A stretch of DNA of 34,441 bases from positions 1 through 34,441 of the forward strand of contig VBLT01000108.1 of the NCBI GenBank assembly GCA_005878615.1, written 5' to 3'. Of the stretch, positions 26,929-34,441 are shown piece by piece; position 1 is the first letter of the stretch; every line of letters begins with the position of its first letter. This DNA is from Methanobacteriota archaeon (lineage in GTDB: Archaea; Thermoplasmatota; Thermoplasmata; RBG-16-68-12). Made by a program: the position numbers and the translations under genes. The notes under the pieces are model-generated. The model had not been told where the DNA came from. It did not search any database and saw only the letters and a program-made list of their open reading frames with translations.

Positions 26929-28007
26929 CGGATCACCGGCGGCCGGGGCGGCATCGCGACGGGCGGCGGAGGAGGGGCCTCCATGATTCGTTCCTTCAAT
27001 TGGGAATCGCAAGCGAGGGCGATCTTCATCGCCTTCTGGTAGTTGCGCCGCTGGAACGCCAGCATGGCGCGGGAGAGCGCCACCTCGACGTCTCGAATCG
27101 GGATCTGCCGCCGGTGCGCCTCTTCAATCTGGCGCATGACGGATTCGATCACGTTCGACACTTCGTCAATCAGGCGCGTCTCGAGCAGGGATTCCTCCGG
27201 CTTCCCCTCTGGCGACGTGCCGCGAATCTGGGAGGGGGCGTCGAGGGCGACCACCATCCCCTTCGCGCCGATCGTCACGGGATGCATCTTGTCGTCGAAC
27301 GAAGAACCGCGGAACTTCTCGATTGAGATCGCGCGGCGGATCATGCTGCCGTCGATCCACTTGTGCATCCGGATCTCCCCGCGCCCGAGGAAGAACTCGG
27401 TCTCGAGCTTCTTCCGGTCCAGCCGTTCGGAGACGATGAGGGTCGTCGCCTCGAGTTCCGCGAGGAACCGGAGGAAGGATTGGATCAAGATTCGACTGTC
27501 CTGCCCCTCCATGGAAAACATCTTCAGGGCGGTCATCGAATCCACCGCGATCCGCTTGTATCGCTGCTTCGTCCGCTCCAGATGTTGCGAGAATTCCTGC
27601 TTGATCATCTTCTGCACGCTGTGCACGGTGACCTCGAGGGCCCGGACCTGGGACGACTGCCGGATGTCCGTCACGTCTTCCATGTCCCGGACATCGAGGG
27701 ACGTCCCGACGTCGATCACCGACCGTTGGCGCTTGTGCGCGCGCACGTCCGGGGTCGCGTCGAGGATCTTAAGCCGGTCCATGTTCCACCCAAAGGTGGC
27801 CATGTTCGCCTTCACCTCGATCGGTGGCTCGTCGAGGGTCACGAGCAGGCAAGGTTCCTGTTGTCGGAGGCCCTCGAGGAGGAAGTGCGCCGCAAGCACG
27901 GTCTTGCCGCTTCCCGTCGGGCCGGAGACCACATAGGGTCGCGCGGGCAGGAATCCGCCGTTCAGCATCGTGTCCAAGCCGATGATGCCGGTTTTCACTC
28001 GATCCAT
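26925..28007 (-). CDS. KaiC-like RecA-superfamily ATPase, copy 1, with C-terminal extension
   Basis: MDRVKTGIIGLDTMLNGGFLPARPYVVSGPTGSGKTVLAAHFLLEGL plus about 100-aa helical C-terminus. Confidence 0.88.
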   Translation of the reverse strand: MDRVKTGIIGLDTMLNGGFLPARPYVVSGPTGSGKTVLAAHFLLEGLRQQEPCLLVTLDEPPIEVKANMATFGWNMDRLKILDATPDVRAHKRQRSVIDVGTSLDVRDMEDVTDIRQSSQVRALEVTVHSVQKMIKQEFSQHLERTKQRYKRIAVDSMTALKMFSMEGQDSRILIQSFLRFLAELEATTLIVSERLDRKKLETEFFLGRGEIRMHKWIDGSMIRRAISIEKFRGSSFDDKMHPVTIGAKGMVVALDAPSQIRGTSPEGKPEESLLETRLIDEVSNVIESVMRQIEEAHRRQIPIRDVEVALSRAMLAFQRRNYQKAMKIALACDSQLKERIMEAPPPPPVAMPPRPPVIR

Positions 28008-28106
28008 TGAAAGCCTGCCGAGCGTCGGACCACCCGGCCCATCGACGATAAAAGTTGCGACCTGAGAATCAGAGTCCAACCAACCGGGGATAGAGAGGAA
28101 GATTTT

Positions 28107-28130
28107 GGTTACCCTTATGCAAGGGTAACC
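28107..28130. promoter_or_regulatory. Perfect inverted repeat GGTTACCCTT-ATGC-AAGGGTAACC
   Basis: 10-bp perfect arms with 4-nt spacer, upstream of the KaiC operon and downstream of tRNA-iMet. Confidence 0.65.
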
Positions 28131-28209
28131 TCTCAGGTGGCGAAACGAGAAGCCCAGGCCCCATCGAAAGGCCGCCGCGCGGGGTCCACGGTCGATAGCG
28201 GGGGATGGA

Positions 28210-28242
28210 CGTTCCGGGCCGGAGGCGCATCCTGCCGGCCCT
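28210..28242 (-). other. tRNA-iMet T-loop intron (59/60)
   Basis: BHB-like: GATGG-TTCA-(AAA)-GGGCCGG...CCGGCCC-GGAA-(CGT)-CCATC; one A-G mismatch in the central helix. Confidence 0.87.
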
Positions 28243-28264
28243 TTTGAACCATCGATCTCCGGGT

Positions 28265-28293
28265 GTCTCACCGGGGACCTGGGAGTCCCGGGG
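28265..28293 (-). other. tRNA-iMet canonical anticodon-loop intron (37/38)
   Basis: BHB: TCGGG-CTCA-(TAC)-CCCGGGAC...GTCCCCGG-TGAG-(ACA)-CCCGG. Confidence 0.9.
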
Positions 28294-28416
28294 TATGAGC
28301 CCGACGGGATATCCTGGCTACCCCACCCCGCTACCTTGCGCATCGATCCGCAGGCTCGCGACGGCGGTCCTTCGTCCGGATTGGACGGCGCAGGATAAAC
28401 CTATCGCGCGTCGGCG

Positions 28417-28746
28417 TCAGAAGAATTTCCGGATCCGAGAAATGTCTTCGAGACTTCCCTTCAGCCGGAGTTTGCCGGTCGCATACGCCTTGAACGGCCC
28501 GATCTCCCGCAGGATCAAGCCGCGCAACGTCTCCTGATCGGTCGAAATCGTGATGTCCGCGCGGTCCACGGCTCCCTCGATCAGGCCGTCGACGTGTTGA
28601 TCCTTCAACGTGAAATGGTATTTCGTTCCGTCTTTCAGCTCAATGAGGACCGTCTTCCGGAGGTCGCCTAACTCGGCCCGGAGCGCGGGATCCGACGCCG
28701 CCTTCGCGTTGAACTTCCGGATCGCCTCTTCGAGGAGCTCCTTCAT
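28417..28746 (-). CDS. SCP2 sterol-carrier domain protein
   Basis: DGTKYHFTLKDQHVDGLIEGAVDRADITISTDQETLRGLILREIGPFKAYATGKLRLKG. Confidence 0.85.
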   Translation of the reverse strand: MKELLEEAIRKFNAKAASDPALRAELGDLRKTVLIELKDGTKYHFTLKDQHVDGLIEGAVDRADITISTDQETLRGLILREIGPFKAYATGKLRLKGSLEDISRIRKFF

Positions 28747-29399
28747 GGCTTTCGCGACCCGAAGTCGTCCAGCTTCCGGTTCTTGGACTCGGCCAGCAGC
28801 CGCCTCGCGGTGTCCCAGGACGCCCGGGTGTGCGGCGGCAGGGAACCCTTCTCTCGGATCCATTTCTCCAGGAACGCGATCGTGTCGGGATCCGAGGGGT
28901 AGCCGGAACCGATCGTCATCCCGATCGACTCCTCGATCGACCGCATCTCGCGGTCGCGGCACACCTTGGCGAGGATCGACGCCGCGCTGACGACCGGGAA
29001 GAGTTCGTCCGCGTTGTGATGGGAAACGATCTCGACGTCGAAGGCCAGCTCCCGACGGACGGAGCGTTTGAATTCGATCTCGTCCACGTCCGCCGCGTCC
29101 ACGTACGCGGTCTCCGGCCGCAGCTTCGCGATGACCTCGGCGAACAGTTTCGCCTCGAAGTCGTTGAGGGACATCTCGGCGCGCATGACGTCGATCTGCT
29201 CCGCCGGGATCACGACGACCTCGAACCGAGACACCTTCTCGATCTCGGGGGCGAGGGCCTCCCGCTTCTCCGGCGAGAGTTTCTTCGAGTCGCGGCAGTT
29301 CATCTGTCGTAGCGGGACGTCCGACTCCACGGCGACGCCCGCGACGACGAGGGGACCGATGACGGGCCCTCGGCCGGCCTCGTCCACGCCCACGATCAC
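28743..29399 (-). CDS. rnhB: Ribonuclease HII
   Basis: VGVDEAGRGPVIGPLVVAG, SAASILAKVCRDREM, GSGYPSDPDTIAFL. Confidence 0.96.
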   Translation of the reverse strand: MIVGVDEAGRGPVIGPLVVAGVAVESDVPLRQMNCRDSKKLSPEKREALAPEIEKVSRFEVVVIPAEQIDVMRAEMSLNDFEAKLFAEVIAKLRPETAYVDAADVDEIEFKRSVRRELAFDVEIVSHHNADELFPVVSAASILAKVCRDREMRSIEESIGMTIGSGYPSDPDTIAFLEKWIREKGSLPPHTRASWDTARRLLAESKNRKLDDFGSRKP

Positions 29400-29402
29400 G
29401 GC

Positions 29403-30677
29403 TCACGCCTCAAAGAGTTCGCGGGCCGTCTCCTGGGCCCGAGAGACGACGTCCGCCTCGTCGACGGTCCGAACGACCCGGTCTGCCATGAGGACTTGTC
29501 CATCGACAATCGTTGCCTGCACATCGCTCCCCCGGCAACTGTAGACGAGGTGGCTGATGACGCTTTCCGGATAAAAAGGAGTCGTGTGGGCTCCGCGCAA
29601 CGAGACGACCACGAGATCCGCTCGCTTTCCGACCTCCACGGAGCCGATCTCCGCCTCCATGCGGAGGGCTCGTGCGCCTCCGATCGTGGCCAAGTCGAGC
29701 ACCGTTTGCGCCGGCATCGCGCGCGCGTCCCACCGGCTCGCCTTATGGAGCAGCGCCGCGATCTTCATGTCCCCGAAGACGTCCATCGCGTTGTTGGAAA
29801 TCGGGGAGTCGGTCCCCAGACCGACGACGACTCCCTCCTGGAGCATCTCCGGGACGGGGGCGACGCCGCCGCTCGCGAGTTTCATGTTCGACACGGGGCA
29901 GTGGGCCACGCTGACGCCATGGCGTGCGAGGGAGCGCACCTCGTTCATCGTCGTCCAGACGCAGTGGGCCGCCGTCACGCGCGGATCGAGGAGTCCGATC
30001 TTCTCCAGCCACTCGATCGGCCGGAGGCCCGTCGCGGCCCGGTGGCCTTCGACTTCCCCGCGGGTCTCGGAGAGATGCATGTGCATCCGGACGTCGTGGC
30101 GGTCCGCGATCTCCTTCGCCTTCCGGAAGGTCTCTTCCGACGCCGCGTAGACGCCTTGCACTCCGACGGAGGGCGTCACCAGAGGATCGCCTTTCTGCTT
30201 GGCGACGAACGCGTCCGCGTTCTTGAGCGGACTCCCCTGTTGGGTCGTCTTCGACTCGTCGAGGGTGACCCATGACAGGAAGCCGCGCATCCCGGATTCC
30301 CGCACGGCGCGCGCCACCTCGTCCTCCCAGTAGAATAGGTCATGGAAGCTCGTCGTGCCGGACCGGATCATCTCGACGCATCCGAGGAGCGCGCCGATCT
30401 GCACGTCGCGTCGCGTGAGCTTCGCGTCGATCGAGGCGGCTCTAGGAAGCATCTCCTCAAGGGGCACGTCGTCGGCGACCCCGCGCAGCAGGGTGTTCGC
30501 CACGTGGTTGTGCAGGTTGATGAACCCCGGGAGGACGGCGCAGCCGGTGCAATCGACCACGTCGTCCGCGGAACGATCGGTCGTTCCAACGGCAGCGATC
30601 CGCCCGCCTTCGACGAGGACGTCCCCGGACAGCCGGCGACGCTCGGCGTCCTGGGTTACAATGATTCCGCCGCGCAA
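29403..30677 (-). CDS. Amidohydrolase, 5-methylthioadenosine/S-adenosylhomocysteine deaminase-like
   Basis: FINLHNHVANTLLRGVADDVPLEEML, HMHLSET, GLGTDSPISNNAMDVFGDMK; TTG start likely. Confidence 0.88.
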   Translation of the reverse strand: MRGGIIVTQDAERRRLSGDVLVEGGRIAAVGTTDRSADDVVDCTGCAVLPGFINLHNHVANTLLRGVADDVPLEEMLPRAASIDAKLTRRDVQIGALLGCVEMIRSGTTSFHDLFYWEDEVARAVRESGMRGFLSWVTLDESKTTQQGSPLKNADAFVAKQKGDPLVTPSVGVQGVYAASEETFRKAKEIADRHDVRMHMHLSETRGEVEGHRAATGLRPIEWLEKIGLLDPRVTAAHCVWTTMNEVRSLARHGVSVAHCPVSNMKLASGGVAPVPEMLQEGVVVGLGTDSPISNNAMDVFGDMKIAALLHKASRWDARAMPAQTVLDLATIGGARALRMEAEIGSVEVGKRADLVVVSLRGAHTTPFYPESVISHLVYSCRGSDVQATIVDGQVLMADRVVRTVDEADVVSRAQETARELFEA

Positions 30678-30750
30678 CAGGAGGGATTTCGTGAGGCGTC
30701 GATGCGGCGTTCCGTAGAAAGGTTTTGCGGGCGTCGCCCTTTACTGGATC

Positions 30751-31668
30751 GTGGACGCGACCTTCGCGGAGGCCCTCGCCCGTTCCTTGAACGGAATCCC
30801 GCGCGGCCGCGTGGCGACCTGCTCGACGATCGCCCGCGCCCTCGGCGACGTCCGAGCCGCGCGGGCCGTGGCGACGTGGCTCCGAGAACATCCGGAAACG
30901 CTCGAGGCGCATCGTGTCGTCCGTCTGGATGGCCGTCCCGTCCTCGATGCCTCAACCGCACGGCTCAAGAAGGAAGGCGTTCCGATCGCCGCCGGTCGCG
31001 TCGAACATTCGAGGTTCGTCGATACCCTTCCGGATGTTCCCTTCCTCGGCCGGCTGCGGGAGGAGCAACGGAGGCACGCGTCCCAGGTGATCGAAGAGGA
31101 TGCCGGGCCGATCCGATCCGTGACCGGCATCGACATCGCCTATCGAGGGGATGCGGCCTATGCGGCCGCGGCAACCCTCGAGGTCGAGACCCTCCGGACG
31201 GTCGCAGTCGCTTCGGTCCGGACGAGGGTTGCATTTCCGTACATCCCGGGCTATCTGGCCTTCCGGGAGATGCCCGGGATTGAAGCGGCGGTGCGGCAGC
31301 TCCCGAAACGGCCCGAGGCGATCATGATCGATGGGCATGGCCGACTCCACCCGGCCCTCTTCGGGGTCGCGTGCCACGCCGGCGTCCGACTCGATATCCC
31401 GACCGTCGGAGTCGCGAAGCATCCGCTGGCGGGGCGCGTGGACTCGACGCAGGACAAGGGGACCGGAGCCCACCCGATTCGAATTGAGGGCAAAACCCGA
31501 GGATACGCGTGGATCCCTCCGAACCGCGAACGCCCGATCTACGTCTCGGTCGGACATCGCGTCTCCCTCGGCACCGCGCTCGCGCTCGTTCAACGAACAA
31601 CGCGCGTCGGTTATCCCGAGCCCCTGCGAATCGCAGATCGGCTCGCCGGAGAAATGAAAGGGGAATGA
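30751..31668 (+). CDS. Fusion protein: N-terminal alkyltransferase-like (AGT fold lacking active-site Cys) + endonuclease V
   Basis: N-term IPRGRVATCSTIARALGDVRAARAVATWLREHPETLEAHRVVRLDG; C-term GIDIAYRGD, PYIPGYLAFREMP, DGHGRLHPALFGVACHAG. Confidence 0.88.
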   Translation: MDATFAEALARSLNGIPRGRVATCSTIARALGDVRAARAVATWLREHPETLEAHRVVRLDGRPVLDASTARLKKEGVPIAAGRVEHSRFVDTLPDVPFLGRLREEQRRHASQVIEEDAGPIRSVTGIDIAYRGDAAYAAAATLEVETLRTVAVASVRTRVAFPYIPGYLAFREMPGIEAAVRQLPKRPEAIMIDGHGRLHPALFGVACHAGVRLDIPTVGVAKHPLAGRVDSTQDKGTGAHPIRIEGKTRGYAWIPPNRERPIYVSVGHRVSLGTALALVQRTTRVGYPEPLRIADRLAGEMKGE

Positions 31669-31805
31669 AAAACGGGAAAAGGGTGCTTCGCGGTGACCCG
31701 CAAAACTGGCGGATCATCGCCAGGGTTGTAGGGGCAAGCGGCCTATCTCTTCTTTTTCTTGCCCTTTTTCTTCTTGGCCGTTTTGTTTCCTCCCTAGATA
31801 TGTAA
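31665..31805 (+). CDS. Small single-TM protein overlapping the endonuclease V stop
   Basis: MKNGKRVLRGDPQNWRIIARVVGASGLSLLFLALFLLGRFVSSLDM; ATGA overlap with the endonuclease V stop. Confidence 0.4.
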   Translation: MKNGKRVLRGDPQNWRIIARVVGASGLSLLFLALFLLGRFVSSLDM

Positions 31806-31932
31806 TGGATTGAGGGGTTTTAAAAGTAGCGAAGCGAAGAAATTTCGAACATTCTTCGATTTTTATAAAAAGCGAGCGATTCGGATAACGACACCGAAAC
31901 CGTTTTTTGCACCGCGAGAATTCGCGGGGCTC

Positions 31933-32829
31933 GTGGAGATCCTCGTTTTCGGCGCCGGCGCGATGGGGAGTTTCATCGGCGGATTGCTGTCTCGCCGACA
32001 CAAAGTGCTGCTGATCGGGAGGGCGGAGCACGTCGATGCGATCCGCGAACAGGGGCTCCGGATCACCGGGAAGACGGCGATGATTGCCAAACCCGAGGTA
32101 GCGACGACGGTGCCCCAACGCGCACGGCCGGATTTCGTGTTCGTCACGACGAAGGCGTACGACACCGCGACCGCGATGGGCTCGCTCGAACGTTTCGCGG
32201 ACCGATCCGTGTTCGTCACGCTGCAAAACGGACTGGGGAATGCCGAGACGATCGCGAAGGCCGCGCGACGAGTGATCGCCGGGACCACCGCGATCGGCGT
32301 CACGTTCGTGGGACCCGGCGAGGTCCGCCATGCCGGCGTCGGAGACACCGTCTTCGGGGCCTGGGCGAACGTCGGAGAGGCGGAGCTCGTCCGCCTGCGC
32401 GATGTGCTCGCAGAGGCCGGGATCAACGCCGAGCTGACGAGCGACATTCGGTCCGAGCTTTGGTCGAAGCTCGTCGTGAATGCATCGATCAATCCGGTCG
32501 CCGCGGTCGCGGGCGTACCGAACGGACGCCTGGTCCGCGACAAACGGCTACTGACGATCCTCGAAACGATCTCCCGCGAAGCGGCGGCCGTGGCGAAGGC
32601 GGAGGGCGCGGCAGTCGACGCGGAAGAGCTTCTTCATCGGACCGTCCTCGTCGCGAAGAGGACCGCGGCGAATCGAGGCAGCATGCTCCAGGACCTGGAC
32701 CGCCACCGCCGGACCGAGATCGACGCCATCGCGGGGCCGATCATCCGCGGCGCCGCGCGACATCGGTTGCCGGTCCCGCTCACCCAGGCCTTCTACGCGG
32801 TCGTCCGGGCCCGGGAGGCCACCCCGTGA
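31933..32829 (+). CDS. Ketopantoate reductase (2-dehydropantoate 2-reductase)-like
   Basis: VEILVFGAGAMGSFIGGLLSRRHKVLLIGR, TTKAYDT, VTLQNGLGN, LWSKLVVNASINPVAA; GTG start. Confidence 0.9.
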   Translation: MEILVFGAGAMGSFIGGLLSRRHKVLLIGRAEHVDAIREQGLRITGKTAMIAKPEVATTVPQRARPDFVFVTTKAYDTATAMGSLERFADRSVFVTLQNGLGNAETIAKAARRVIAGTTAIGVTFVGPGEVRHAGVGDTVFGAWANVGEAELVRLRDVLAEAGINAELTSDIRSELWSKLVVNASINPVAAVAGVPNGRLVRDKRLLTILETISREAAAVAKAEGAAVDAEELLHRTVLVAKRTAANRGSMLQDLDRHRRTEIDAIAGPIIRGAARHRLPVPLTQAFYAVVRAREATP

Positions 32830-32940
32830 ACCGCCCATAACGACCGTTTTGCGACTAAACCTTATAAACCCCCTTTTAACTCTCTTAAAGGCCGGCCTCC
32901 CGCGGACCCCTCGGGACCGCGGGTCGTCGGAGGTGTCATC

Positions 32941-33489
32941 ATGGCTAAAATCAAGATTGAGAACGTGGTCGCATCGACCTCCTTAGGCGAGGAACTGGAC
33001 CTCCAAGCCATCGCCCTCGCCCTCGGCGGCGCGGAGTATGAGCCGGAGCAGTTCCCCGGATTGATCTACCGCCTGAAAGAGCCGAAGACCGCGACCCTCC
33101 TCTTCCGCAGCGGCAAGGTCGTCTGCACCGGGGCGAAGAGCCTCGAGCATGTGAAGCAGGCGATCGAAATCGTGGCGAAGCAGATCGAGGCCGCCGGAAT
33201 CCCGATCAAAAAGAACCCGGAGATCGAGGTCCAGAACATCGTCGCGTCGTCGGACCTCGGGACGGAGATCAACCTGAACGCGATCGCGATTTCCCTCGGA
33301 CTCGAGAAGGTGGAATACGAGCCGGAGCAGTTCCCGGGCCTCGTCTACCGGATCGACGTCCCGAAGGTGGTCGTGCTCCTGTTCGGTAGCGGGAAACTCG
33401 TATGCACGGGAGCCCGCAAGCCCCAGGACGTCGAGCAAGCGGTCGAGAAAATCACGGAAGAGCTGAAGGCGGCGGGTCTGCTCCGATAG
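32941..33489 (+). CDS. tbp: TATA-box-binding protein
   Basis: Two direct repeats IENVVAST.../VQNIVASSDLG with YEPEQFPGLIYRL...YEPEQFPGLVYRI. Confidence 0.97.
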   Translation: MAKIKIENVVASTSLGEELDLQAIALALGGAEYEPEQFPGLIYRLKEPKTATLLFRSGKVVCTGAKSLEHVKQAIEIVAKQIEAAGIPIKKNPEIEVQNIVASSDLGTEINLNAIAISLGLEKVEYEPEQFPGLVYRIDVPKVVVLLFGSGKLVCTGARKPQDVEQAVEKITEELKAAGLLR

Positions 33490-33493
33490 CGCG

Positions 33494-33946
33494 ATGCTCG
33501 AATTGCGCACGGAGACGGAGATCGACGGCCCGGTCGAGCGCGTGTGGCAGGTGCTGACCGACTTCGAGTCATTTCCGGACTGGAACCCGTTCATCCGGAG
33601 CATCCGCGGGAAGGCGGTCGAGGGCTCCCGACTGGACGTCCTCCTCGGCGCCTCCGGCACGCGACCGATGCGGTTCCGCCCGAAGGTCCTCAAGGTCGTC
33701 CCCAACCGCGAGCTCCGATGGCTCGGGCGGCTTGTCCTTCCCCGATTGTTCGATGGGGAACACATCTTCGAGCTGGAGGCCGTCGGACCGAGGCGGACGA
33801 AGTTCGTCCAAAGCGAGCGGTTCCGCGGGATCTTCGTTCCCTTCCTCCGAGGCAGCCTCGAACGGGATGTCCGGCGGGGATTCGAGGAGATGAATCAGGC
33901 GTTGCGAGCGAGAGTCTCGGCGGGAACCGCGACCGCGAAGGCCTAA
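33494..33946 (+). CDS. SRPBCC (START-like/polyketide cyclase) family protein
   Basis: TEIDGPVERVWQVLTDFESFPDWNPFIRSIRG. Confidence 0.85.
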   Translation: MLELRTETEIDGPVERVWQVLTDFESFPDWNPFIRSIRGKAVEGSRLDVLLGASGTRPMRFRPKVLKVVPNRELRWLGRLVLPRLFDGEHIFELEAVGPRRTKFVQSERFRGIFVPFLRGSLERDVRRGFEEMNQALRARVSAGTATAKA

Positions 33947-33970
33947 GGCCGTCCGGACGTTTCGCGTCCC

Positions 33971-34441
33971 GTGCCGATCTTCGACAACCACATCCACTTG
34001 CGGCCGGAATTCCTAGGCGTCCAGGCGGCGAAAGAGTTCGAACGCGTGGGCGGGACGGCGATCATGTTGACCCACTCTCCCTACGAGGATGTGCCCATCC
34101 ACCGCGGGGAGGATTTCGACCGAGCCTTCGCGAAGACGCTCGCCATGGCCTCCGCGGTCCGGGAAACGACGCGCCTGCAGGTCTTCGTGGCCCTCGGACC
34201 TTATCCGGTGGAATTCATCGGACTTCGGCAAGCGCTCGGCCATGAGGCCGCGATTCAAGCGATGCGCAGTGGGATTGATCGGGCCGCCCGCCTGATCGCG
34301 GATGGAAAAGCGGTTGCGTTCGGAGAGGTCGGCCGGCCGCACTTCCCGGTGCCCGCGGAGGTCCTCGCGGCATGTAACGACCTTCTCGGGTACACGATGG
34401 AGCGGGCGAAAGAGCTCGGCTGCGCGGTCATCCTTCACACG
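33971..34441 (+). CDS. TatD-like metal-dependent hydrolase, truncated by window end
   Basis: PIFDNHIHL, ALGPYPVE, AFGEVGRPHFPV, GCAVILHT; GTG start. Confidence 0.8.
   Translation, partial: MPIFDNHIHLRPEFLGVQAAKEFERVGGTAIMLTHSPYEDVPIHRGEDFDRAFAKTLAMASAVRETTRLQVFVALGPYPVEFIGLRQALGHEAAIQAMRSGIDRAARLIADGKAVAFGEVGRPHFPVPAEVLAACNDLLGYTMERAKELGCAVILHT

Larger units (their letters stand above)
28196..28332 (-). tRNA. Initiator tRNA-Met(CAT) with two introns (37/38 and 59/60)
   Basis: AGCGGGG-TG-GGG-TAGCCAGGATAT-CCC-G-TCGGG-CTCATA[29 nt]A-CCCGG-AGATC-GATGG-TTCAAA[33 nt]T-CCATC-CCCCGCT-A; mature length 75 nt. Confidence 0.92.

Noticed and set aside
31743-31793. Lysine-rich minus-strand reading frame GGNKTAKKKKGKKKKR
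   Set aside because: No start codon and bounded by stops; it is the complement of a T-rich tract better explained as a terminator or as the small TM ORF on the plus strand.
1-34441. CRISPR arrays, transposons, prophage or toxin-antitoxin modules
   Set aside because: No regularly spaced repeats, transposase motifs, terminal inverted repeats or integrase signatures were seen; gene content is housekeeping.

Overview
This is a high-GC archaeal chromosomal window. Gene content suggests a Thermoplasmatota-like euryarchaeon; that placement is an inference. It is mostly housekeeping: purH(end)-purN, metG, a compact riboflavin cluster (ribB-ribL-ribC-ribH), a bifunctional phosphoglucose/phosphomannose isomerase, and the archaeal exosome/proteasome superoperon (pop5-psmA-SBDS-rrp4-rrp41-rrp42-eL43-rpoP-pcc1-pfdB-EMC3/DUF106-cmk-cbf5-M48 protease). 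It also carries ftsZ, tandem KaiC-like ATPases, SCP2, rnhB, an mtaD-like amidohydrolase, an alkyltransferase-like/endonuclease V fusion, a ketopantoate reductase-like gene, TBP and a TatD-like gene. The most notable result is two hidden tRNA genes, both on the minus strand. tRNA-Ser(GGA) has a 35-nt intron in the T-loop (59/60) and initiator tRNA-Met has two introns (37/38 and 59/60). I found them by folding bulge-helix-bulge motifs by eye; removing the introns restores canonical cloverleaves with identical TTCAAAT T-loops. Other items worth a second look are a duplicated hairpin-plus-29-nt intergenic element downstream of purN, a perfect 10-bp inverted repeat upstream of the KaiC pair, an operator-like inverted repeat between divergent ribB and pgi/pmi, a probable CTG start codon for ribC, and a small membrane-protein ORF overlapping the endonuclease V stop. 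No CRISPR array, mobile element or rRNA was seen. All family calls come from motif recognition, with no database search.
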